Source of the DNA: Chrysochromulina tobinii
Lineage: Eukaryota; Haptophyta; Prymnesiales; Chrysochromulinaceae
Assembly: GCA_001275005.1 (NCBI GenBank)
Contig: JWZX01002713.1
Location: forward strand, 1 to 21,030
Length of the DNA: 21,030 nucleotides
Reading direction: 5' to 3'
The position numbers and the translations under genes were made by a program. This document shows, piece after piece, positions 7,696 through 15,050 of the stretch; the stretch's first letter is position 1; each line of letters opens with the position of its first letter. The notes beneath the pieces were generated by a model. That model worked only from the letters and a program-made list of their open reading frames with translations. It searched no databases and was not told where the DNA came from.

Positions 7696-10600
7696 TCAAG
7701 CGCACGCCTCCTCCCCTCCAGCGCTCGCGGGCTGCACGAACGCCACCGACACGGGCGGCAGCGTGAACGGCCCCTTGACCCAGAGCGCCTCAAAGGGCGG
7801 CGGCGAGCCGTCTGGCGCGGGCACGAGCGCCAAGCCGTTGAGACGCACGACCTTGCTGCTCAGGCTCTCGCTCGTGAGCAAGTGCACGAGGTACCCGCTC
7901 TCGTCCTCGTCGTCCTCTGACGCGGTCGGTCGCCCCAGCGCGGCTGCGAGGTCGAGCACGAAAGTCCGCTCGGTCGCCAAGTTGAGCGCGAGGGCGATCG
8001 GTGTACCAGGCCGCTGTGCCGAGCAGTGGAGCGTGACTTGAAGCGCCGACGGAGCGGGCGGCAGCGAGCCGGGTGCAATCTCCAGCACAGTTGGAGCGAT
8101 CATCTGTCGCCATAGCGCCGCGAGCCAGTAGCTCGGGTTCGGCGCGTACCTGCCATCAGGGGCAATCAGAACCGTACCTGCCATCAGGGGCAATCAGAAC
8201 CGTACTTGCCATCAGAGGCCATCAGAGGCCATCAGAGGCCATCAGAGGCACTCGCGAACGCTCGGGTGTGGCACTTGGCGTGTAGCGATCGATGAGGCAA
8301 TCGCGAGGCAATGGCGAGGCAATCAGAGCCGATTCACGTGTAACGATCGATGAGCTCATAGTCGCCACCGACGAGCGTTTGGCGCATCACGGTGGCCACG
8401 CCACGTGTCGCCATCGCCTGCAGAAGGTAGCCCGTGTAGAAGCAGTCGAGGAAGCTGTCGGTCACGCCTGGAATGCCGCCCGTCCAGCAATTGGCACCCT
8501 CGCCATGCCAGGCACTGATGCCGTGCACGGCGGCGAGCGAGCTGAAGGTCTCTGCGGCCTGGTCGAGCTTACCGAGGCAGCTGAGGCTTAGGATCGTGCC
8601 GTGATCCTCATCGGGCTGGTTGCAGTACGGGTACTGATGCCATGTGAGTGCCTGCAAAGCGCCCTTGGGCACCGCGCCGAGGAATCGCTTAAAATAGTCC
8701 GGAAGGCCAGTGCCGCCTAGGGTTAGGGTTAGGGTTAGGGTTAGGGTTGGGGTTGGGGTTAGGGTTGGGGTTAGGGTTAGGGTTAGGGTTGGGGTTAGGG
8801 TTAGGGTTACCGGTGAAGGCGGCGATGTCGGGGCCGAGAAGGACGGGTCGGTTCACCCTATCCGGCCATAGGCCCTCTATAATGTGAGCGAGGGCGCCCA
8901 AGTCGGCGCCGAGCGTCTCTGGCATCACGCCGTCGCTCCCCGAGTACGTACCATCAAGCTCGTTCGCGAGCTCAAATCCCCACACGGGGAGGCGAGCGCG
9001 CGCCGTGTCGGTCAGGAAGCGCCTCAGGCCCTCCTCCCAATTCAGAGGCGCATTGGGAGCCGTTCGCCCGAGGCAGCCGTTGAGGCCAAGCACGAGCCGC
9101 AGATCCGCGGCGCTCGCGAAGGCGGTGAGCGCTTCCCACCTGGCGAGGGAGGGAAGCAGTGGCAATCAGCAGCCATCAGCAGCCATCAGCAGCCACCAGC
9201 AGCCATCAGCAGCCATCAATGGCCAGCAGTGGCCAGCAGTGCTCAGGAATGCGCTCAGTACGGCGCTTAGTACGGCGCTCGCGGCCTCCCACCGGCTCGT
9301 CGTCAATCATCAGATGCAATCAAGCTCATCAGACGCAATCAAGCTCATCAGATGCAATCAAGCTCGTGGCCTCCCACCGGCTCGTCGTCAGGCAGTCGTA
9401 CACGGGCGGTCGGACTTGTGAGCAATAGTAGGGGGCGCCGAGGGCAGACGAGGAGCCGGACGAGCTGGTAGAGGAGCCGGACGAGCTGGTAGAGGAGCCG
9501 GACGAGCTGGGAGAGGAGCCGGAGGCGGATGCGGCGGATGCGGCGGATGCGGCGGATGCGGCGGAGGCGGAGGCAGAGGTGCCGAAGGTGGCGGTGGGGC
9601 AGTCGCCGCCTCGGGATTGGTACACGAGAGAGTCTTGGGGAGAGCCTCCGATGCGCATCACGGCCGGTCCGAGGGCTTTGGCCAAATTGGCCAGCCTTGA
9701 CGTGAGTGCAAGGGAGAGTGCGGAGGCGTTGCCCCACTTGGCGCCGTACTGGGCATCGTCGGCTCGCCAGAGGTCGAGGGTCACGCCGAAGAAACGGTCC
9801 GAGGTGCGGGCAAGCACCTTGCCGGTAGGGCGCACCTCCACGTGGACGCGGCTCTCGTTCGCAAGCGCGAGGAGCACGAAGCGCGAGTCGTGGGGCGCCA
9901 GGCCCCGAACAGACCATGTGGGCGTGGGGATCAGCCCAAGGTCCTGCCCCAAGTACAGGTCGCGTGCGCTCACGTTACTTGCGCCCCTAAAGTCCGTGGA
10001 CACGTTTGCCAACGGCAGGCTCACGTCGACTGGAGCAGATGCCGTGCTGAGCACGAGGAGCGCATGCTGGCCGTTGCCGAGGGGCTTGGACCAAGCCTGC
10101 CACTTCCCGGCCGGGTCCAGCGCGACCCTCGTGCCGGGCGCGCCTGCCCATGCGCTATTGACCGCGAGCACCTCGACGTTTGAGATGATCGGCCACACGC
10201 GGTCGATGAGCGCCTTGTCCTCGACGTCGAAGCCCAAAATGAGTGGTGACGAGCTGACAGCCCACAACCCAAAGTGAGACCGATCCTCGCTGTAGTTGGC
10301 GAGGCGGCCGACCTCGAGCACTGTGCACAGGCGCGAGGGAGATGGCGAGGTCAAGGGAGATCGCGAGGGAGATCGCGAGGGAGATCGCGAGGGAGATCGC
10401 GAGGGAGATCGCGAGGGAGATCGCGAGGGAGATCGCGAGGGAGATCGCGAGGGAGTCGATCAGCAGCCAGAGGTAGATGGCGAGGTCGTGGTAGGGAGCG
10501 ACGTGGCGCGCGGGTCGAGACGTGGCGCGCGGGTTCGATCGCCGTCCGCGCACTGTCGGGATGCGCCCACGTACCAGGTCTGCTGCGCGGCGGCGTCACT

Positions 10601-11614
10601 TGATTGTAGCGCAGCGTCGTCTCGGCGTTCGCAAGCATCGAGCTCCAAGTGGCGTCGATGTCACCCGAGGTGCGGTACAAGTTGTACGGGCAATCGTTGG
10701 GCGACCCGTCGAATTGGCAGTGCGCGTTGGACGCATCGTACGGCACAAAGTGCACCACGCTCTTGAGGTAGCACTTCGCGAGGGGCGCGTGCGGTGAAAG
10801 CTCATCGGACTCGAAGCTGATGCCCTGGCACTTGGCAAGCTCGGTGCAGTTCGCCATGCACGCGCCGAAGCTTGCGTTGCGCAGCGGCGAGCCGTCGCAA
10901 TCGTCGCCTGCCGAGAGGTACCCTAGCCGGTGCTCATAGCTCGAATTGCCGAGCTTCACATACGTCTGCCACTGCCCTGAGCCGGGTGCGAGGCCACCCT
11001 GATGGCAGTTCTCGAGTAGGATGGGCTTCCCGCTCGCGTTGATCAGCTCGTTCCACCGCGTGAGGTTGTTGAACCTGCGAGCAGGAGTCCAGCTTAAGGC
11101 CGTCGAACCCATACTCCATGAGGGTCTGCACCGATCGGCGGATGACGGTGTCGGCCATCGGCCCATCGAAGCCGTTCTCAGCGCAGATGCAATTGTTGAG
11201 ATACCAACCCGCCTTGACCCCGATTGCATGCGCGTGGGCGACCATCGAAGCTAGGGAGGGAAACTTGGCTTCATCGACCAGCGGCCTGCCTTCGGCATCG
11301 TGGAAGGAGCCGTTCACTCCGGCTCCGCACAGCTGCCAACCATCGTCGAGACCAACGTACTGATACCCAAGCTCGTGCAGCGAGGTTGGTTTACCGCCGA
11401 CGGTCCGCGAAGTATCCACGAACAAGTCCATCGCCGCCTCCATCTTGGACTGCGTCACCTCGCCGCCGTAGGCATTCCAGCTCCTCCAGCCTCGCGGCGG
11501 TGACCGCGCGAGGCCGTTGTCGAGCGCGCCGGTTGGTGGCAGCGAAACGGAAAGGGCGATGAGGGCTGCAAATGTGAGGCTCGGCCAGCGGACTGAAGTC
11601 TCCGTCGACACCAT
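7696..11614 (-). CDS. GH27 alpha-galactosidase fused to GH79 heparanase/glucuronidase-like domain (five exons)
   Basis: Exons 11614-10554, 10320-9378, 9139-8811, 8716-8345 and 8177-7696 give about 1061 residues once one extra base at 11074/11075 is discounted. A signal peptide (about 1-30) is followed by the GH27 start LDNGLARSPPRGWRSWN. GLDDGWQ lies at 88-94, and the nucleophile is D176 in LKLDSC. RTSGDID near 314-320 supplies the acid/base Asp. A Cys-rich PAN/apple-like insert occupies about 225-305. RPGTWAHPDMLEVGRL crosses intron 1, and a beta-sandwich domain ends near 504. Without a stop, the same exon enters GH79: FFGVTLDLWR (530-539), MRIGGSPQDS, acid/base E728 in ELANELDG, nucleophile E850 in WHGEG, then YAPNPSYWLAALWRQ and the C-terminal beta domain. 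Probably secreted or vacuolar and active on acidic, galactose-containing glycans; this substrate is inference. ATG at 11614 is preferred over the upstream GTG. Confidence 0.8.
8178..8344 (-). other. GH79 intron 4 (167 nt) with duplicated junctions
   Basis: Donor GATC|GTTACACG and acceptor GATGGCAG|GTACGGTT restore the frame (D-R-T). The donor junction is repeated inside the intron: 8337-8354 and 8279-8296 match at 17 of 18 positions. The acceptor side contains a 28-nt tandem repeat with further CAG|GTACG sites; using the nearest one (28 nt downstream) would break the frame. The interior is full of CCTCTGATGG- and GATTGCC-type repeats. Confidence 0.7.
8717..8810 (-). other. GH79 intron 3 (94 nt) made entirely of telomere-type hexamers
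   Basis: Donor ACCG|GTAACCCTAA, acceptor AACCCTAG|GCGGC. On the plus strand positions 8721-8810 are fifteen hexamers: ten TTAGGG-type, four TTGGGG-type and one ending in TTAC that supplies the donor. The remaining CTAG supplies the acceptor. Splicing gives AFTG-GTGLPDYFKRFL in the correct frame for GH79. Unspliced, it reads as an Asn-Pro repeat ending in a frame that loses the conserved WHQYPYC segment. Confidence 0.85.
8721..8810. repeat. Interstitial telomere-type repeat (TTAGGG/TTGGGG)n
   Basis: Fifteen uninterrupted hexamers mixing TTAGGG and TTGGGG. They lie within a gene, exactly filling an intron, with the C-rich strand as RNA sense. Confidence 0.95.
9140..9377 (-). other. GH79 intron 2 (238 nt) flanked by direct repeats
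   Basis: Donor CCG|GTGGGAGGC and acceptor CAG|GTGGGAAGC join S-R-W-E-A-L in frame. The first nine intron bases nearly equal the first nine bases of the next exon. A 28-nt copy of the exon/donor junction (9363-9390) recurs inside the intron at 9278-9305 with one mismatch. The rest is repeats such as GCTGATGGCT and CTTGATTGCATCTGATGAG. Confidence 0.8.
9452..9570 (-). repeat. In-frame Ser/Gly/Thr and Ala/Ser coding repeats
   Basis: Within GH79 exon 2 a 21-bp unit encodes SSSGSST about three times, and a 9-bp unit encodes SAA/AAS several times (residues about 602-645). This low-complexity insert sits inside the predicted GH79 barrel, between the first conserved strands and YYCSQV. All units are multiples of three, so the frame is kept. 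Confidence 0.85.
10321..10553 (-). other. GH27 intron 1 (233 nt) containing a 12-mer array
   Basis: Donor GACA|GTGCGCGG and acceptor GTGCACAG|TGCTCGAGG. Joining restores HPDMLEVGRL, the conserved GH27 segment, in frame. The two junctions share ACAGTGC.CG. The intron holds the array at 10354-10455. Confidence 0.85.
10354..10455. repeat. 12-bp tandem repeat, about 8.5 copies
   Basis: Near-perfect GGGAGATCGCGA units (GATCTCCCTCGC-type on the gene strand) inside intron 1 of the GH27-GH79 gene. Open frames across it (RGRSRG- or DLPR-type) are repeat artefacts. On the gene strand it is pyrimidine-rich. Confidence 0.95.
11074..11075 (-). other. Single-base frameshift in the GH27 domain
   Basis: After LKLDSCSQ (Q180) the frame must skip one G in CAGGTTC to continue as FNNLTRWNELINASGKPILLENCHQGG. 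Both flanks are conserved GH27 sequence, with no room for a normal intron. Either a sequencing error or a real inactivating insertion. Confidence 0.75.
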
Positions 11615-11906
11615 GCAACGTTTCGGAGCCACGGTGCCACGACTTCACGAGTCCGGCATGCGGGCCACGTCCGTCCGAAAACTGTCCGAATGCGGTTCAC
11701 AGTGCAAAGGCTGCAAACATGGTAAATATTGACTGAACTTGGGGTGTGAACCGGTTGCGTTCGTAACGGGTGTATGTGTCTTGACTTGACTTGACTTGAC
11801 TTGCAAGCAAGCTAGTTAGTCGAAACAACACAAGTACCTAAACAAGCGCAACCGAATACTCCTGTAGCCAGCGGAGTAGGAAAGAGTGGGCGGAGAGGAT
11901 GGAATG

Positions 11907-11942
<36 letters not shown>

Positions 11943-12037
11943 ACTTGACTTGTGCGCACGAACTTGATGAAGTCGTGGCCTTTGTCGTCCTCGGAGCGGC
12001 CGGCTCGTCGTCACGCTTCGCCTAACGCCCTTGTTGC
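11615..12037. promoter_or_regulatory. Divergent intergenic region with simple repeats
   Basis: About 420 bases between the start codons of the GH27-GH79 gene (-) and the DUF3431 gene (+), so by position it carries both promoters. It contains a CTTGA pentamer array (11780-11803) and a CTTG tetramer array running into CTTGA (11911-11953). No recognised core promoter motif was seen. Confidence 0.45.
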
Positions 12038-12916
12038 ATGGCTCCACCGTCTACGCAGAGCCCGACCATCGAGGTCGTTCTCGCTCGCTGCGGAGAGCGT
12101 GGCAGTGAAGGCGTGCGTGAGCTCAAGGCGCACGGCGTGCCGGTGCACGTGTACCAAAAGCGGCCATGCAGCAGCAGTCCATCTTCAGCGCGAACGCTGT
12201 CACAACTATTAGCACTGAAGACACACGTGCGGATGATGGAGCACAACGCTGGCGACGAGTGCGCCGCGTACCTGCAGTACATTAACGACGAGTACGATCG
12301 CCTCCCTCCGGCGGTGGCGTTCCTGCAGTACAACAGTGAGAGGCAACTGATCTTTCCTTCCATGCTGCAGACGCTCAATTCAAGTGTGCCCTCGCTGGAC
12401 AGTATGGGCTACCTCGCCTTGAGCAAACACTCGTTTGAGGGCAGTTGGCCAGCCCCATGCGAGGACACCGCTAAGCAAGCAACGTTTGATCGCTGCAGTA
12501 GACAAGCATGGCGCCACTTGGACATCGAGTCTCCACCCGCAACCTTTCGCTTCTACGCCAACGGCTTGTTTGCTGTCACCCGTGCCCGTATCCTGCAGCG
12601 GCCACGCGCATTCTATGCCGACATGCTCGAGCGTTTATCTGGGCGCAAGCCAGCATGGTGCGACGGTCCAGATACTCGGAGCATGAACCATTCCCAGCAA
12701 GCCCTTCGAGTAGGCGACTGCCACGTGCTCGAGAAGGCATGGCACGTGCTGTTTGGGGAGAACGGCACCTTGCCGCCGCCCACGGTGTACAATCCGATGC
12801 GTGCACCCTCGCACGCTGTGAGGGTAGGGGGGCGGTTCTACTCTTACCGGATGAGGCCGTGCAAGATGATCTCGTCGAACGACAGCACGACAACCATTCG
12901 AGGTGCATCTGACTGA
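12038..12916 (+). CDS. DUF3431 family protein
   Basis: 292 residues from ATG at 12038, no intron. The pattern matches DUF3431: IEVVLARCGE at the start, VPVHVYQK, then GDECAAYLQYINDEYDRLPP and VAFLQYN (the family has GREA.tYL..I...YD.LPD..vFLQ). Near the C-terminus is GLFAVTRARILQRPRAFYADML. These proteins are annotated in fungi and algae without a proven reaction; the fold is suspected to be glycosyltransferase-like. No signal peptide is visible at this start, so an upstream leader exon could be missing. A final RFYSYRMRPCKM segment follows. The 280 bases to the TRAPPC13 start hold no other gene. Confidence 0.7.
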   Translation: MAPPSTQSPTIEVVLARCGERGSEGVRELKAHGVPVHVYQKRPCSSSPSSARTLSQLLALKTHVRMMEHNAGDECAAYLQYINDEYDRLPPAVAFLQYNSERQLIFPSMLQTLNSSVPSLDSMGYLALSKHSFEGSWPAPCEDTAKQATFDRCSRQAWRHLDIESPPATFRFYANGLFAVTRARILQRPRAFYADMLERLSGRKPAWCDGPDTRSMNHSQQALRVGDCHVLEKAWHVLFGENGTLPPPTVYNPMRAPSHAVRVGGRFYSYRMRPCKMISSNDSTTTIRGASD

Positions 12917-13196
12917 AGCCGAGCGTGAAGTGTGACTGTGAGCCGGACGCTCGTGGGGGGAAACGCGGTGTTCTACCACTGTACTCAGTCTCAGACTAGG
13001 TCTCAGACAGGTCGGACCCTCTTCACACTAACACGATCACGATGATCGATGAACGCAGTGCTCTTCGCGCTGTCTCCTTTGCGGGATCCCCTATGGAGGC
13101 CCACGCCCCTCCTCGTGCCCTTTTCGAGGTATGAACAGTCTGTTCACACCTGAACGCCGCGAGGCGCCCCCGCTCCGCCGCTCTCGCCGCTCCGCG

Positions 13197-15050
13197 ATGT
13201 CAGCCCCTCCTCCTCCACCGCCGCAGGACGTCAACCCCATATCTCTCAAAGTGATGCGATTGTGCAAGCCGAGCTTTCACTTCTCTCTGCCGGTGCCATT
13301 CCCACCAGTGGCACCAGCGGGCGGCGATCCGGAGCCCGGAGTCGCGCTCTCGCCGATGCTCGCGCTGCCTCAGAGCTTTGGAGACATCTTCCTCGGCGAG
13401 ACCTTCAGCTGCTATATCTCACTGTGCAACATCGCGCCCATAGAGCTGGCCCAAGTCGGCCTCAAGGTCGAGGTCCAGACCCAGCTTGCTCGGGAGACCC
13501 TATCGGACTCGTCCGTAGCGGGCTCAGCCATTGCACGCTTCGCCTCGCAGCAGACGCTCGATAAGATCATCGAGTACGACCTCAAGGACATTGGCATCCA
13601 CATCCTCATCTGTTCGGCGCTCTACACGGACTCGCAAGGCGAGCGCAAATACTTCCGCAAGGTGCGCGTGCGCCGCGCCGCTCGCACCGCATTGTATGCA
13701 CCCGCCATGCGATCGATGCCTCTGCTTGCTCCTCCGGCGCCGCGCCGTGGGCCGCGCGTTGGCCCACGCCGCTGAAGGCCGCACTGACACCCGCCCCGCG
13801 CACCGGCTCGCAGTTCTTCAAGTTTCAGGTCAACAATCCACTCTCGATGAGGAGTAAGACGCATGCGCTCTCGCTGAACAACGAGGTACTCATCGAGACC
13901 CACTGATGACCTCTGATTGCCTCTGATGAACTATGATGACCTCTGATGACGCCTCTCGATTGCACCCTCATCAGGTACTCATAGAGACCCAATTGCAGAA
14001 CGCGATGCCACGCCATCTCTTCCTCCACTCGGTCGAGTTCAAGCCGGCGCCACAGTTCGAGGTCGAGTCGCTCAATGTCTTCCCGCCCAATGCCTTCCCG
14101 CCCTCCCTGGCTGCGCAGCCGCTCTCAAGAGCGCAGCCCGAAGCCGCGCCCGGCACGGCGCCCGGCGCCGGTGGTAGCGGCAGCGGCGCGGCGTCTGTGG
14201 TCGCCTCTGCTGTCGGGTTGCCCGCGTTTGGCCACCTAGCGTATCTCAAGAGCGGGGACACGCAGCAGTACATGTTCCGGCTGCGCGGCAAGGTGCCGCC
14301 TGCGCAGCTGCGCCAGATAAATACTCTAGGTGGGTTCGTGGCGGAGCTTGCCGCGGATCGCGTCTCGCATGGCCACCGATGGCCTCTCTGCTCGCCACTG
14401 ATTGTGCTCGAGCTGGACGCAGGTCGGATGGAGGTCGTGTGGAAGCTCACCCTAACCCGAACCCTGACCCTAACCCGAACGCAGGTCGGATGGAGGTCGT
14501 GTGGAAGTCGTCCATGGGCGAGGCGGGCCGGCTACAAAGCAATACCGTGCAGCGCAAGCTGCCGGTCGTGAGGGGCGTCGAGATCCATCTGATCTCGGCG
14601 CCATCTGAGGTGCATCTCGAGACGCCCTTTGAGATCGTAATCTCGGTCGCCAATACCTCCTCGAGCGAGATGCAGCTGCAGCTCATGGCGTCGACAATGC
14701 TGCCGCCGGCCCCAGCGGCGATTGTGGTCGAGGGCGTGTGCACGCGCAACCTCGGCACCTTCCGACCAAACTCGTCGCAGTCAGTCACCATACGAATGCT
14801 TGCGATCGAGACTGGCATGCATAGGGTCACTGGGCTGCAGCTCATCGATGTCCTCAGCGAGCAGGTGCGTGAGCACGCCCCCACAAGACTTGATTGTGAT
14901 TACAATCACATCCTACAAAACTTTGTATGGACCCCGTGGTGCGCATGATTTGCGTCTGATTTCTCATCGATCTGCATCGATCTCCTCACCGAGCAGGTGC
15001 ACGAGGTTGGCTCGCTCGCGGACATCTTCGTGCTTGGGCATCGCGAGTGA
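13197..15050 (+). CDS. TRAPPC13: TRAPPC13 (DUF974), TRAPP complex subunit, five exons
   Basis: Exons 13197-13661, 13814-13885, 13975-14329, 14485-14864 and 14997-15050 give 441 residues, close to the roughly 417 of the human protein. Recognised segments: ISLKVMRLCKPSFHF; LALPQSFGDIFLGETFSCYISLCN; IGIHILICSALY; GERKYFRKFFKFQV across intron 1; YMFRLRGKV; GRMEVVWKSSMGEAGRLQ across intron 3; and TGLQLIDVLSEQ-VHEVGSLADIFVLGHRE at the end. The family is a subunit of TRAPP complexes that tether vesicles and activate Rab GTPases. An Ala/Gly/Pro-rich insert lies within exon 3. ATG at 13197 (MSAPPPPPP) is preferred because the next residues align with the family start; the ATG at 13131 would add an Arg-rich leader. 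Three of its four introns have duplicated or repeat-laden junctions. Confidence 0.93.
13662..13813 (+). other. TRAPPC13 intron 1 (152 nt)
   Basis: Donor CGCAAG|GTGCGCG, acceptor GGCTCGCAG|TTCTTC, phase 0, joining YFRK to FFKFQV. GC-rich with a CTGAC near the 3' end; no direct repeat at the junctions, unlike the other introns of the gene. Confidence 0.85.
13886..13974 (+). other. TRAPPC13 intron 2 (89 nt) starting with a copy of the next exon
   Basis: Donor GAG|GTACTCATCGAGACCCA and acceptor CAG|GTACTCATAGAGACCCA, phase 0. The first 17 intron bases match the first 17 bases of exon 3 at 16 positions. Between them lie CCTCTGATGA/TGATGACC repeats. Confidence 0.9.
14330..14484 (+). other. TRAPPC13 intron 3 (155 nt) with duplicated 3' splice junction and telomere-like insert
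   Basis: Donor CTCTAG|GTGGGTTC, acceptor GAACGCAG|GTCGGATGG, giving INTLG-RMEVVWK in frame. A 29-nt sequence spanning the acceptor and following exon occurs twice, at 14417-14445 and 14479-14507, without mismatch. Using the first acceptor would read into the repeat and shift the frame. Confidence 0.88.
14446..14478 (+). repeat. Telomere-like hexamers between duplicated splice junctions
   Basis: After CTCA the stretch reads CCCTAA, CCCGAA, CCCTGA, CCCTAA, CCCGA(A): five degenerate C-strand telomere hexamers in RNA-sense orientation. Confidence 0.85.
14865..14996 (+). other. TRAPPC13 intron 4 (132 nt) between 31-nt direct repeats
   Basis: Donor AGCGAGCAG|GTGCGTGAG, acceptor ACCGAGCAG|GTGCACGAG, phase 0. 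The junction-spanning segments 14843-14873 and 14975-15005 match at 27 of 31 positions. The interior is AT-richer (GATTGTGATTACAATCACATC) than the exons. Confidence 0.9.

Noticed and set aside
8689-8811. Asn-Pro repeat tail on a GH79 fragment
   Set aside because: It is the telomere-type hexamer array translated; splicing it out restores conserved GH79 sequence on both sides.
9159-9428. CRISPR-like array from the CAGCAGCCAT and ATCAAGCTCATCAGATGC repeats
   Set aside because: Units are short and contiguous without unique spacers, and they lie within a eukaryotic intron.
10296-10766. Plus-strand Arg/Gly/Asp repeat protein
   Set aside because: Product of the intronic 12-mer array on the strand opposite a well-supported gene.
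11047-11074. A 28-nt intron to explain the GH27 frameshift
   Set aside because: It would delete FNNLTRWNEL, which looks like conserved GH27 sequence; a single-base difference is simpler.
14446-14571. Reading through the telomere-like insert as Leu-Thr-Arg repeats in TRAPPC13
   Set aside because: The frame is lost afterwards, whereas the second acceptor gives an exact match to the family.
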